Shown here: piece by piece, positions 33,033 to 42,599 of the stretch | Position numbering within the stretch: position 1 is the first letter of the stretch | How the letters are laid out: every line of letters starts with the position of its first letter | Source: JACPWY01 sp964603655 | GTDB lineage: Bacteria > Bdellovibrionota > FAC87 > UBA2466 | Assembly: GCA_964603655.1 (NCBI GenBank) | Contig: CAZRVZ010000045.1 | Location: forward strand, 1-64,000 | Reading direction: 5' to 3' | DNA: 64,000 nt | Translations under genes and position numbers: made by a program | Notes under the pieces: generated by a model | Seen by the model: only the letters and a program-made list of their open reading frames with translations | Told to the model about the DNA's origin: nothing | The model's database searches: none

Positions 33033-35654
33033 TTACTGAAAGTCCTGACGCATGAGTTCCTCGTTCTCCGGTATCGGGTTGCCTTCCGATTGGGTCGATT
33101 TCGACTCATTCGGCGACATCGGTTCGGAGGTCTTCATTCCCGGCTCCCGAATGCGAAGCACATTCGTGCCATTTATTCCAGGCACGGTACCCTCGCGAAA
33201 TGCCACCCGCGTTCGCTTCTGGCTTTCCGGCCCAGCCAGTAGACCCGACGACCTGTCAATCTGGGCAAAGGCAATACCCTCGGGAATCTCAAACTCCTGC
33301 GCCGGGTAATCCTTGACTACTTTGGTCATGTAATCCGCCCAAATCGGCGCCGAGACCCGGCCACCTGATTCGCCAGGATCGAGCGCCTTGTCCTTATCGT
33401 AGCCAACCCACACTCCGGTTATCACCGTCGGTGTATAGCCAATGAACCAAGCGTCACGGTGATCATTTGAAGTTCCCGTCTTACCCGCAATGGCGCCGCC
33501 TACGACTGCTGCTCGACTACCGGTCCCCTCCCGAATCACTCCCCTGAGCATATCCGTCATAATGTATGCGGTCTGGGGAGATACGCGAATAGGAGCACTC
33601 GTTTCTGTCGGAGAGGAACTGGGAACTGGAACATTTTTCTCTTCGGTCACCTCTCTTGCAGATTCAATGACATTCGCCTCTAAAGTTTTTCCGGTTTCAT
33701 CCTCAACTTTACGGATAAACTGCAACTTAATGCCCTCTCCGAGCCGAGGAAATACCGCAAAGCTCGACATCAGCTCCTCCAAACTGCTGGACCAAGAACC
33801 GAGCGCGATCGTCAACTCCCGGGGTAGCACGGCCGTGATTCCGAATGATCTGGCATATTGAATCCCATAATCAATGCCGATTTCATTTAAGATCTTTATC
33901 GTCGGAATATTGAGCGATCGGATGATCGCCTGTCTGAGCGGAATATCTCCCTCGAATTTGTCGGTATAATTATGGGGACGCCAGTCTTCGGCCTCCTCGA
34001 TTTTTGCACCATCCTCAAAGCCAACATCTGATTTAAACACTATTGGAGAATCGGAAACTAGCGATGAGGGTGAGAACCCTTTCTCCAGCGCGGCCGCATA
34101 AATAAACGGTTTAAACGTGGAGCCAACCTGTCGTTTCGCGTGTAACGCACGATTGAATTCACTTTGCTGAAAATCGGTACCGCCGATCATGGATCTCACA
34201 TAGCCAGTCTCCAGATCAAACGAAAGCATTGCGCCTTGGATCTCCGGTTCCTGTTCCAACGCCACCGTTACCAATCCGGTCTTTCGATCAATTTTCTCAA
34301 CCCTCACATCGATCACATCGCCATCCTTGAACAATTGAGCGAATGACTTCACCGGCTTTTCATTGATAAGCACCCATTCGATGCCAGACAAACCCATCTC
34401 CGCCTTGGTTAAACCAATCTGCAAGATAGCCCTGTCCCCAGTCGCCGACCTAGAAACGATTACGGCCTTTTCCACTCCGCCCTCCTTGAGCGGCGTCGAG
34501 CCAAAATACCCCTGGCCCTGAAGGTCGCTCAGATCAAATGGCAGGCGACGTGTGGAGGCATCAATCGTCGGGGGAAAGAGCCTTCTGGGTACCGCGCGAT
34601 CGAGCACCGCCTCGTGATATTGAGCGGAAAAGGTCTTAATGGCCTCGGCCCCAGCCAGATTCTGAAAAACACCCCGCCACCCCATGCGCTTGTCGACCTC
34701 TCTCAATCCCTTTTCAAGAACCGCTTCAGCATGTTTTTGATTATCGTATCGTACGGTTGTCTGGACCTTGAATCCCCGGTTAAGTACCGCTTCCGCGCCG
34801 TACCGATTCATTAGATAGATTCGCACATATTCCGTAAAATACGGAGCAGCCTTCGCATTGATCTCTTCAAGACGATACAACACGAGAGTTTCCGCCGCTG
34901 ACCGGTTCCTCTCTTCATCAGTAATTATTTTTTCCTCGGCCATTCGCTTTAAAACGTACGCCTGTCGCGTTTTCGTCTGGTGAGGGGTTCGGAACGGATC
35001 CCATTCGGTAGGTCGCTGTGGCAGACCCGCTAGCATCGCTGCCTCGGCTATCGACAGCTGTTCCACTGTTTTGTTGAAATAATTCCGAGCTGCCGCCCCA
35101 ATTCCAAAGGCCCCGTGTCCCAAATAGATTTCATCCAGGTACAATTTTAAAATCTCGTCCTTGGTGAGACTGCGCTCCATTTGCCAAGCAAGAACCATCT
35201 CCCGAATTTTTCGCGTGATTTCCTTTTTTCGAGTCTCAAGAAGAATACTGCGCGCGACCTGTTGGGTAATGGTACTTCCGCCCTGGGCGTACCTGCCCTT
35301 TAACACGTTTGACATTACCGCTCGAGCAATGCCCGCCAAGTCAATGCCGCCATGTCTAAAAAAATTGGAGTCCTCTGCAGCAACAAATGCCAGTTTGACA
35401 TGCATCGGAACCTTATCGAACGCAATGGGGTAGCGCCGCTGCGATGTAAACTCTCCTATTTTAATACCCTCTTCTGAAAAGACCTCGGTCGAGCGCGAAT
35501 GGTGGTAGTTTTTTAATTGAGAGACGTCGGGTAACCCCCTCAGGGCCAAAAATAGAAAAAGTGAGCCACCGCCAAATCCGATAAACGCTAACGCCACGAT
35601 CCCAACCGAGAACGTTTTTAAAAGCCCACGGACCATGGTGATGAATGGATACAT
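33033..35654 (-). CDS. mrcA: Class A penicillin-binding protein (PBP1A type)
   Basis: A bifunctional peptidoglycan synthase of about 873 residues: one N-terminal transmembrane segment, a GT51 glycosyltransferase domain with EDSNFFRHGGID and GGSTITQQVAR, an OB-like insert, and a transpeptidase domain with the active-site SxxK in GSTFKPF near residue 511 and KTGT (GKTGTSND) near 729. The C-terminus is a Ser/Pro/Glu-rich tail. Start: the open frame begins at a TTG at 35660; I use the ATG two codons in. No strong ribosome-binding site is visible at any candidate. It is followed by hairpins before rimP. Confidence 0.95.
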   Translation of the reverse strand: MYPFITMVRGLLKTFSVGIVALAFIGFGGGSLFLFLALRGLPDVSQLKNYHHSRSTEVFSEEGIKIGEFTSQRRYPIAFDKVPMHVKLAFVAAEDSNFFRHGGIDLAGIARAVMSNVLKGRYAQGGSTITQQVARSILLETRKKEITRKIREMVLAWQMERSLTKDEILKLYLDEIYLGHGAFGIGAAARNYFNKTVEQLSIAEAAMLAGLPQRPTEWDPFRTPHQTKTRQAYVLKRMAEEKIITDEERNRSAAETLVLYRLEEINAKAAPYFTEYVRIYLMNRYGAEAVLNRGFKVQTTVRYDNQKHAEAVLEKGLREVDKRMGWRGVFQNLAGAEAIKTFSAQYHEAVLDRAVPRRLFPPTIDASTRRLPFDLSDLQGQGYFGSTPLKEGGVEKAVIVSRSATGDRAILQIGLTKAEMGLSGIEWVLINEKPVKSFAQLFKDGDVIDVRVEKIDRKTGLVTVALEQEPEIQGAMLSFDLETGYVRSMIGGTDFQQSEFNRALHAKRQVGSTFKPFIYAAALEKGFSPSSLVSDSPIVFKSDVGFEDGAKIEEAEDWRPHNYTDKFEGDIPLRQAIIRSLNIPTIKILNEIGIDYGIQYARSFGITAVLPRELTIALGSWSSSLEELMSSFAVFPRLGEGIKLQFIRKVEDETGKTLEANVIESAREVTEEKNVPVPSSSPTETSAPIRVSPQTAYIMTDMLRGVIREGTGSRAAVVGGAIAGKTGTSNDHRDAWFIGYTPTVITGVWVGYDKDKALDPGESGGRVSAPIWADYMTKVVKDYPAQEFEIPEGIAFAQIDRSSGLLAGPESQKRTRVAFREGTVPGINGTNVLRIREPGMKTSEPMSPNESKSTQSEGNPIPENEELMRQDFQ

Positions 35655-35690
35655 AGACAAATTAGATTAGCACCAATTTCAGTTCGCTTC

Positions 35691-35718
35691 TTGACGAAAA
35701 CATTCTCGCAACTATCAT
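35691..35718 (+). promoter_or_regulatory. Promoter of the small RHH-like gene
   Basis: TTGACG (35691-35696), 16-bp spacer, TATCAT (35713-35718). The expected +1 coincides with the A of the ATG at 35725, and there is no Shine-Dalgarno, so the transcript may be leaderless. Confidence 0.5.
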
Positions 35719-35724
35719 AAAAAC

Positions 35725-35913
35725 ATGAAAAAAGTCCACTCACCTCAAGAACTTAGCGTCGTTCCGGTTACCGTGAATCTCAAGTCGTATATCTTGAGAG
35801 ACCTCAAGGCTATGGAAAAAAACACCAAAAAATCGGTGGATGATCTCGTTACCACCGCGTTACTCATGTTTATCGCAACGCATAATGATTTTCTGGGCAG
35901 GCCGAGGTCTTGA
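35725..35913 (+). CDS. Small ribbon-helix-helix-like protein
   Basis: A 62-residue protein with a beta-strand-like segment VVPVTVNLKSYILRDLKAME followed by a second helix DDLVTTALLMFIATH, matching the ribbon-helix-helix layout of small DNA-binding proteins. It might regulate neighbouring genes, but no toxin partner follows; it is convergent with, and ends directly against, the stop codon of the exported 535-residue protein. The promoter places the start codon at +1. Support for it being a real gene comes from the promoter and the RHH-like pattern, not from a strong family match. Confidence 0.6.
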   Translation: MKKVHSPQELSVVPVTVNLKSYILRDLKAMEKNTKKSVDDLVTTALLMFIATHNDFLGRPRS

Positions 35914-37521
35914 TTACTTTTTCGGAACGAAATTAAACCCTTTGCTCTCCCCGTTGCTCTCCCCGTTGTTCTCCCCGTTGCTCTCCCCGTTGCTCTCATA
36001 GATCTCATCAGTCTCTTGAGGCTGCTGCGACTGAGGCTCCGCCACCCGAGACTCAGCAACGGGCAATTGACCAAAAAGCTGCCCCCCGCTGACTACCAAA
36101 TCGGGAATAATCTCCTCTTCCCAGCGCTCCAGAGGAATACGGTCGAGTCCAGGGTTTTCCTTGCGACTAAGACTAACCATCTTCGTGAAGAAACGCTCCA
36201 AAAACTCGTCAGACAACAAATCTTTTCCACGCTCCCTGAGTCCGAGCGATTTTCCTTCGCTCTCGAGCTCCAGGAGACTTAATAGCGCAACCCCAGACAC
36301 TATTTGGAGACTGGCCTGCTGGAGTCCGTTCTGAAATGTCTGCCCGTTCTTTTCCATGGCAAATGGACACTGGTAAAATCTCAGGCGGGGGTGGCTTCTC
36401 CATGCGGCGATAAACATGGATAAAAGCGGTTTTGGAAGTAGATCGGCCATCGTTGAAATATAAACTTCGCGGTGTTTCTGGCGAACGGCTTCACCCTGTT
36501 CGAGACGGGTTTCCTGAGCCAGCTGGGCATCGTAATACCGTGAAATCGCGATACTCGTGACCGGAATGGCAAGGAGTAATGCCGGCAATGAGGCTCGTCG
36601 CCAATATTTACCGGTACGGGTGATCGAACGTGCCGCAGAGCTTTTGACGTTTCGAATTGCACTTAGAGTCAATTCGAGGTGCAGCGCGCGCGCCCCGGGC
36701 GTGGACCCGATTTTGATCGTCTGTCCCTCACCAACAGGAAGGTAGTCAACAATTCCACCGGCATCCTTAAAAATGGCATCCGTACTTTTCGGGTGCGGAA
36801 TCTGGCGCCGACTCGCGGCCTTGACTATCTCCCCGACGCGCTGGGTTTCCATGGCGCTTCGCAGATTCTCATAAGCGTTCGAATGAAGCTCCATCGCTCT
36901 TTCAATCGTAGGGCGACCACTCGTTGCGTCCCCGGGTGAATCGACACCCGAAGCGATATCCGCTCCAAGCTTTAGGGCCTTACCTCTCACCGACGAACTG
37001 ATACGGTCCGATTGCAGCCATACATCCAACTCATCTTTCGACAGCTGCGTCAGCGCCGCGGCAAGTCCCTTCTCTGCCCGGATCCAGTCCTTATAAAGAT
37101 CCACAAATTTCGTTGGTTTTGAACCCGCCTCTCCGACGCTTTTAAAATCGAAGGAATTTGTCGCTAAATCTTTCAACGTCGCGATCTCATGATTCCATAC
37201 CGCGACATTCATGCGCATCCGGCGCCACGCAATTGCGTACACAATCATCTCCAGTGCGCCCGCGGACACTCCCATGTAAAAGGACTGCGGGTCTTTCCAC
37301 GCAAACTGCAAAAACTCCGTAGGAATGCTCGTCCATTTCGATTTGTTATCGGACACCACGGCCCGTCTCTCGGCGATTTTATTGCGTTCCATCTCAATGG
37401 ACTGGTGCAATCGATTCAGTTCGGTAAGCAGGCTCTCGCTCTGCTGTGACGAAGTGTCTTCACACACCGATAGAGACCCCAGACAACCCACAAGAACCCA
37501 AGCTGTCAGTCGACTGCGCAT
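35914..37521 (-). CDS. Exported/membrane protein of unknown function with NGES repeat tail
   Basis: A 535-residue protein with a signal peptide (MRSRLTAWVLVGCLGSLSVC; the Cys at 20 could be lipidated, though the lipobox is poor), a hydrophobic stretch around 77-98 (YMGVSAGALEMIVYAIAW) followed by basic residues, a long helical region, and a second hydrophobic segment around 307-325 (LPALLLAIPVTSIAIS). The last ~30 residues include tandem SNGE repeats encoded by a 12-bp tandem repeat. No recognised domain. It is divergent from the 1244-residue exported protein and shares its general layout of signal peptide plus internal membrane segments. Confidence 0.75.
   Translation of the reverse strand: MRSRLTAWVLVGCLGSLSVCEDTSSQQSESLLTELNRLHQSIEMERNKIAERRAVVSDNKSKWTSIPTEFLQFAWKDPQSFYMGVSAGALEMIVYAIAWRRMRMNVAVWNHEIATLKDLATNSFDFKSVGEAGSKPTKFVDLYKDWIRAEKGLAAALTQLSKDELDVWLQSDRISSSVRGKALKLGADIASGVDSPGDATSGRPTIERAMELHSNAYENLRSAMETQRVGEIVKAASRRQIPHPKSTDAIFKDAGGIVDYLPVGEGQTIKIGSTPGARALHLELTLSAIRNVKSSAARSITRTGKYWRRASLPALLLAIPVTSIAISRYYDAQLAQETRLEQGEAVRQKHREVYISTMADLLPKPLLSMFIAAWRSHPRLRFYQCPFAMEKNGQTFQNGLQQASLQIVSGVALLSLLELESEGKSLGLRERGKDLLSDEFLERFFTKMVSLSRKENPGLDRIPLERWEEEIIPDLVVSGGQLFGQLPVAESRVAEPQSQQPQETDEIYESNGESNGENNGESNGESKGFNFVPKK
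35942..35997 (-). repeat. 12-bp tandem repeat encoding SNGE units
   Basis: About 4.7 copies of TTGCTCTCCCCG (plus strand), one copy with a single substitution, in frame in the C-terminal tail of the 535-residue protein. Copy number is likely to vary between strains by slippage. Confidence 0.85.
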
Positions 37522-37659
37522 CTTTAAAACCCCAAAAAAAGACGTGTTGAGAACTCGGGTTTTATCCTGTTTTCTCCCGTTGATTCAATGGGTTTGCAGT
37601 CAATGTATTGATTTACCAAACCTTTTTTTGCTAAAACTCTCTTCGCCCAAACAATCACC

Positions 37660-40600
37660 ATGTACCGAAACCCTATCATTTCAATGTTCATTTTCGTCTG
37701 GGTATTGTTTTTCTGGGCACTACCGAGCCTAGCCGCCGACTCGCCTGTCGCGGAGCAGATTGCCCGCATGGAATCGCAGGTCGCAGAGTTGCAAAGGCGA
37801 ATGCCGGTCACGGAGTCCGAGCGCAAGACCATAACCGGTTTGGCCGAAACGGGAATCACGCAATCGGCGAACCTGCAGGCGCAACTCGTGAAAGAGTGGG
37901 ACGGGTTTCTGATTCGGCTCCGAGTTCCGGATAATGAGCGGACCGAGTTTAATAAACTGTTTAGCTCCGACGCGGCAGATTCAGGCCATCTGGCAGCCTT
38001 TCCGGGTACCATCACGCTCCTCAGAGCCCATGTACTTCAAGGAAATCAAGCGCCGATGCAGATGGGACTCGAGCTGATGGTCGCTGGTCTTCGCATGACC
38101 CATTACCGGCTCGTTTGTTTTCACGCCCTGCAATCCGCTACTGCGAGTCCACCCATCCCGCTCGCTGATTTCGATAAGCTACTTCTTTCGCATTATAGCC
38201 AGCTCGCTCTTCTTTTCTCGCTGTACCCGGAATTCCCGGAAATTCTTATGGGTGCTCTCAGAAATAAAACAAACCAGCTGGACTTTTCAAAACTCATTCC
38301 CCTTCTAAATATTTTTTCTACTGGCCCACCCATGACAACCCTGCCGGCGGAATTCGCTGGGCCTGGTAAATTCAGTGCGACTAAGTTGGCCAACCTACTT
38401 GGTATTGGTGAAGGTACTCTGAAGGGCGTGCTCAATGCCGTCGCCACCGCTGAAATAACCACCCAGGAGTTGGAGCACTATCACCTCACCCATTATCCAC
38501 AGTCGGCAAAGCAGGAGGTTCTTGAACACCTGGCGGTCGTGCTCAGGAATGTTCCAGGGCTTCGTGAATGTGTGAATCTCACGAAGTCATTTTCAGATAG
38601 CCAATCCAAGCCCACAAGCTACAGCGATTTCGAAGGAGCGCCCTGTGATTTCAAGGCTTACGAGGGTGCACTTCGGCGCTATGTTGGTTTTTACCGCGCC
38701 AATCAGGGGACAACGCTCCTTCCAACACTCGAGGATTTCTTTAAGACTTCAGCCGATAATTTTCGAACTCAGAGCGAGATGCGTGACGCGCTTGGGTCCC
38801 ATATTTTAACCGACGCAACTGATGACTTTAAAAAACAATGGCCAGCCATCGAAGATCGAATCTTTCAAAACCCCGATACCATTGAACGCTGGAAAACAAC
38901 CGACGCTCTTACGCTCACACGGGATCTTAAGGATGTACTATCCAATTCTGGCATTCAGATACAGGAAGGCTTAGACATCAATTACTCCGAAAACCTCAAC
39001 CAGGCCGAACATCTCGTTTCCAACCTTAAAAACATGGACACCAACGCCCGCACTTCAGCCGGTGAAATTGTGTCGATAGACTCCCAAACGCCCTGCGAGA
39101 CATTTTTGAGAAAAGACCGATCCGATAATCGGGTCATCCAGACCGTTCGCCAAGCCGAGAGCTACCCGAGCGCCGAGGAGTCTAGCCACGGCTTTGCTCG
39201 GCTGGTCCGACTTTTTGAGGTAAAGCTTTCTAATCTAGCGACTATTCAAAACCCAGAGACGGTTCACGTCACACTGGCCGGACTCCTAGGGCAGACCATT
39301 CGCGCGCAATTACTGACCAATTACGTTCAGACACAACTCCTCTTGGGAGCTCGATTAAACCGGGACCTGAAACTTCCGCGATCGCCATTTATTCAATTGA
39401 TGGAAAATCGATACGGGTACTTGAGCGCCGAGGCGATTATGGCTCAGGCAGCTGACGTTGGAGCCACGGTCATAGGTGATCCCTTTCGCAAAGACTTTCG
39501 CACCAAATTATTGAGCGCGGCAAACCAAATACAAAAACTCGACGCTCTGATCACAAGGCTTAATACCCGCGCTGAGGCTGCGCGCATGGCCCCGCCCGGA
39601 CTTTCAAAGATCCTAAATATTCCACCTGAGTTTACAGGTGAGACGGATAAGAGTCAGGCGAGCCAGATGAATCAGGCCCTCATCGACCTAGCAGGTTATG
39701 TTCGGTGGGATTTTGTCGAACGCCACAGCCCCGGTAAAACCATCCATGCACTCCGAAAAATCAATTCTGCCACGCGCCTATCGATTGATCAGTTCAAGGA
39801 ACAGATCGATTGGTACTCGGGCATTGAAAACGGGCGTGTCACTCGCCCCCCTCGTTACACCGATTTTATAGGTCGAGAAGAGCTGGACATACTTCAAAAA
39901 CACCCCGTGCTCCAGGGCATGCTCATCAATCATGTCGACGCTATCATGGATGGCCCCAGAGATTATGCCGTCTGGACACGCGACCTACTCATTTCCAGGT
40001 ACCCAATGCTCACTCATGTCGATGCCTCTTCGGGCCGTAAAACCGACCTCTGGAGAAACTATCGGGACCAGGATTTTGATAAAACCCTAACAAGCCATCT
40101 GACCATGATTCAAAAGACGCTGACCCTCTTTCTCGCTGAGACGGATCTGGATACGTTTTTTAATTCGGCGATTCATAACGGAGCCCTTCTGGATTATGTG
40201 CTCCGCAGGCACCCCGATCAGAAACTGGCTAGTTGCACTGAACAACGCAGGGTCGAGGCAATTCGACTGCGCAATGAACGCATCGTGACTGGCCTTAGTT
40301 CGCTCGCGCTAAGTTTAAGTTTAATTCCCGAGGTGGGTCCAGCGGCCGCGTTTATTCCCGGTGTTATCGCCGTAGGAATTACCGCCTCGGAAAACTCGAA
40401 GGCCAGAATGGCCGCAGCGCAGTCCCATGCCTACCAAATCGCTTCACTCGCTCAGCGATCCGATTCGGACCGCGCGCTGGACCCGGTCTATCAGCGAAAA
40501 CTGGAGGATCAGTATTTGGTTGCTCAGGTGGAGCATGTGCTCAGTATCGTAGGACTTGCCAGCGCCGGCACCATCCGCTTCTCCCGAATGGCGAAGTTGT

Positions 40601-41394
40601 TAGGGTCTTTCGAACGTGCCATGCAGTTCAACCGGCTAAGGACAGTTCGTTTCTTTCGGGGCTGGAGGGCTACAAGCGCCGCACCATGGGTAAAGTCACT
40701 CGCGAGTTCAGGCACCAGGCTGCCCGCATTGCGCTTCGGATTAAGAGTTTTCGACATCACAAAACGATCAGGCCAAACCGCCCGTGACTTTTTCTTTTAC
40801 CCCTTTCACCGTCTGGGGTTGACCGCACCCTTCGGCTCCAACTGGCGACTGCTTTCTCAATTGAATCCGGGATTATCTCGTACAAAGCGGGTTTCGATTC
40901 GACTCTGGCATTCGGTGGAGGACGGATCTCATATCATCGGTAATCTGCCACTCAGTCCCATAGGCCTACAATTTGGATCGGGTACCGCAGGGCTGTATCT
41001 GCAAGGTTATACTCTCTACGAACTCGGCAACTGGGGCTTTCAGACGTGGAGGGCCTACCAAGCCGCCGCCCGAGAGCTGGTCGTTGCACGACTGCACGAA
41101 ACGCTCCACTCAGAGCAGCCCAATTCTGAGTATATCGATCTTATCGATGCGGTTTACTCGGGCTCACTCACGGTCGAGGAGGCGGCTCGAGTAATCGAAA
41201 CCAGCAGAAGTTTTGGGTTTGAAGAGGCGTTGACCGATGTGGTGAAGTCAAATGGCGCCATTGAAGCTCGAAACTCACTAGATTCCGCCAGAAAGGCTCT
41301 AGAATCACAACCAAAGTCGCCCGATCCAATTCACGAATATGCAAAGGCTCGTGCGCTCACACAGATGAGAAAAATCCTCGACCAAATCCACTAG
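37660..41394 (+). CDS. Large exported protein of unknown function (1244 residues)
   Basis: Signal peptide at the N-terminus (core FIFVWVLFFWALPSLAA, cleavage near residue 25), then ~850 mostly alpha-helical soluble residues starting with a coiled-coil-like segment (EQIARMESQVAELQRRM). At 875-909 a Gly/Ala/Pro-rich hydrophobic stretch (GLSSLALSLSLIPEVGPAAA then FIPGVIAVGITA) could form a membrane hairpin; a strongly basic segment follows (about 975-1010) and a further weakly hydrophobic segment near 1110-1135. No catalytic motif or known domain recognised. Start: ATG at 37660; an ATG 8 codons in would also begin a signal peptide, and neither has a Shine-Dalgarno. It is followed by a lipoprotein gene 34 bp downstream, probably in the same transcript. 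Confidence 0.82.
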   Translation: MYRNPIISMFIFVWVLFFWALPSLAADSPVAEQIARMESQVAELQRRMPVTESERKTITGLAETGITQSANLQAQLVKEWDGFLIRLRVPDNERTEFNKLFSSDAADSGHLAAFPGTITLLRAHVLQGNQAPMQMGLELMVAGLRMTHYRLVCFHALQSATASPPIPLADFDKLLLSHYSQLALLFSLYPEFPEILMGALRNKTNQLDFSKLIPLLNIFSTGPPMTTLPAEFAGPGKFSATKLANLLGIGEGTLKGVLNAVATAEITTQELEHYHLTHYPQSAKQEVLEHLAVVLRNVPGLRECVNLTKSFSDSQSKPTSYSDFEGAPCDFKAYEGALRRYVGFYRANQGTTLLPTLEDFFKTSADNFRTQSEMRDALGSHILTDATDDFKKQWPAIEDRIFQNPDTIERWKTTDALTLTRDLKDVLSNSGIQIQEGLDINYSENLNQAEHLVSNLKNMDTNARTSAGEIVSIDSQTPCETFLRKDRSDNRVIQTVRQAESYPSAEESSHGFARLVRLFEVKLSNLATIQNPETVHVTLAGLLGQTIRAQLLTNYVQTQLLLGARLNRDLKLPRSPFIQLMENRYGYLSAEAIMAQAADVGATVIGDPFRKDFRTKLLSAANQIQKLDALITRLNTRAEAARMAPPGLSKILNIPPEFTGETDKSQASQMNQALIDLAGYVRWDFVERHSPGKTIHALRKINSATRLSIDQFKEQIDWYSGIENGRVTRPPRYTDFIGREELDILQKHPVLQGMLINHVDAIMDGPRDYAVWTRDLLISRYPMLTHVDASSGRKTDLWRNYRDQDFDKTLTSHLTMIQKTLTLFLAETDLDTFFNSAIHNGALLDYVLRRHPDQKLASCTEQRRVEAIRLRNERIVTGLSSLALSLSLIPEVGPAAAFIPGVIAVGITASENSKARMAAAQSHAYQIASLAQRSDSDRALDPVYQRKLEDQYLVAQVEHVLSIVGLASAGTIRFSRMAKLLGSFERAMQFNRLRTVRFFRGWRATSAAPWVKSLASSGTRLPALRFGLRVFDITKRSGQTARDFFFYPFHRLGLTAPFGSNWRLLSQLNPGLSRTKRVSIRLWHSVEDGSHIIGNLPLSPIGLQFGSGTAGLYLQGYTLYELGNWGFQTWRAYQAAARELVVARLHETLHSEQPNSEYIDLIDAVYSGSLTVEEAARVIETSRSFGFEEALTDVVKSNGAIEARNSLDSARKALESQPKSPDPIHEYAKARALTQMRKILDQIH

Positions 41395-41428
41395 AGTCAC
41401 GCGCCACACTTTGAGTTAAACTATTTTT

Positions 41429-42505
41429 ATGAAACGATACCGTCTAGTCTTCCTGGTATTACCTCTCTTATTAGTCCAGTGCAGGTCCACACCAACGGCG
41501 ATCCCGAAGGACCGAGAAGTAACGATCCTTTTTCAGTCAAACCGTTATGGGAACCTCGAAACCTGCGACTGCCATACAAACCCATTTGGGGGAATCGATC
41601 GCGAACACAACGCCACCCAAGACATCAGAAAACGCACTCCGAACATTCTGATGCTGGACTCCGGAAATCTGTTCGTTCCATCGGACCGCGGAGCGCCGCT
41701 CGAGTATTATCAAAAACGCGCCAAACGCCTCGCTCCCATTTTTTTCGAGTTAGGACTCGATGTTTTTGCCCCGGGGCCGAACGATCTGCTACTGGGAGCA
41801 ACTGGTTTAAAGGAATTATCAGCCTCGAACTCATTTCGCTGGGTCGCCACAAACATCCGCACAGCGGATGGCTCAGAACCATTCCCTCTAATCTTAACCT
41901 TAGAAAGAGCCGGAATCCGGTTTGCCATAATATCTGCATCCCCCACGTCCGTTAGCACCGACTGGAAGATCCTGGACCCCCTCCAAACCCTGGAAAAAAT
42001 GATCCCCGAGGCGGTAAAGGCGTCCGACTTTGTGATACTGCTTTCGCAGCTCGGCAACCCTATCGATATCCAGATAGCCGAACGCTTTCCCCAGATACAA
42101 CTCATCGTCGGTTCCGACTCCATCCTGTCAACGGATCGACCCCAATGGTTTGCAGGCCACACACTTATCGTTGACCCCGATCTCAATGGCTATCTTCTGG
42201 GAAAACTGGCCTTAAAACTAAAATTACCGATAAAAGGGCTGTATTCTCCGGTCGATCTCGAGATCAACGAATCACTCCTAAAGGAATATCAAGAACGGGC
42301 GTCTGCAAAAGATGGAAAACGTTACAAGGACTACGCTGACAAATTAAAATCGCAGAGCCAGCTAAACATCCCCGAACCAGGAAGTATTTACGACTTCGAG
42401 CTCATTAAGCTCGATGAAGCGCGATTTGGGCTCCCGAAGAATCGATTCACTCAGCACATTTTAGACATGAAGGCGTGGGTTCGAAAGGCAGCGCTCAGGA
42501 AATAG
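41429..42505 (+). CDS. 5'-nucleotidase/metallophosphatase-like lipoprotein, apparently lacking metal ligands
   Basis: A 358-residue protein with a lipoprotein signal (LPLLLVQC, Cys at 18). The layout follows UshA-type metallophosphatases with the GNLExCxCxxxxxGG variant: VTILFQSNRYGNLETCDC, NILMLDSGNLF, DVFAPGPNDLLLG, LIVGSDS and AGHTLIVDPD. The positions that normally carry metal-binding Asp, His and Asn are substituted (TNDxHG to QSNRYG, GGD to SGN, GNHE to GPND, GGHS to GSDS), so it is probably not an active phosphatase; a binding or structural role is more likely. It sits 34 bp after the 1244-residue gene and is likely co-expressed with it. No strong ribosome-binding site. Confidence 0.78.
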   Translation: MKRYRLVFLVLPLLLVQCRSTPTAIPKDREVTILFQSNRYGNLETCDCHTNPFGGIDREHNATQDIRKRTPNILMLDSGNLFVPSDRGAPLEYYQKRAKRLAPIFFELGLDVFAPGPNDLLLGATGLKELSASNSFRWVATNIRTADGSEPFPLILTLERAGIRFAIISASPTSVSTDWKILDPLQTLEKMIPEAVKASDFVILLSQLGNPIDIQIAERFPQIQLIVGSDSILSTDRPQWFAGHTLIVDPDLNGYLLGKLALKLKLPIKGLYSPVDLEINESLLKEYQERASAKDGKRYKDYADKLKSQSQLNIPEPGSIYDFELIKLDEARFGLPKNRFTQHILDMKAWVRKAALRK

Positions 42506-42599
42506 AGAAATGATCGGATGCATTTTTACCCGAAGACTCTAGGGAATACCCCTCGCTCCAAAGGGTCGCGTGAAACGCATGCCTACTAATAACGGTAAA

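Noticed and set aside
33003..33033. CTGTTTC/GAAACAG stem just after the penicillin-binding protein stop as a terminator
   Set aside because: It has a long internal loop and no U-tract. The hairpin at 32908-32930 is the better candidate.
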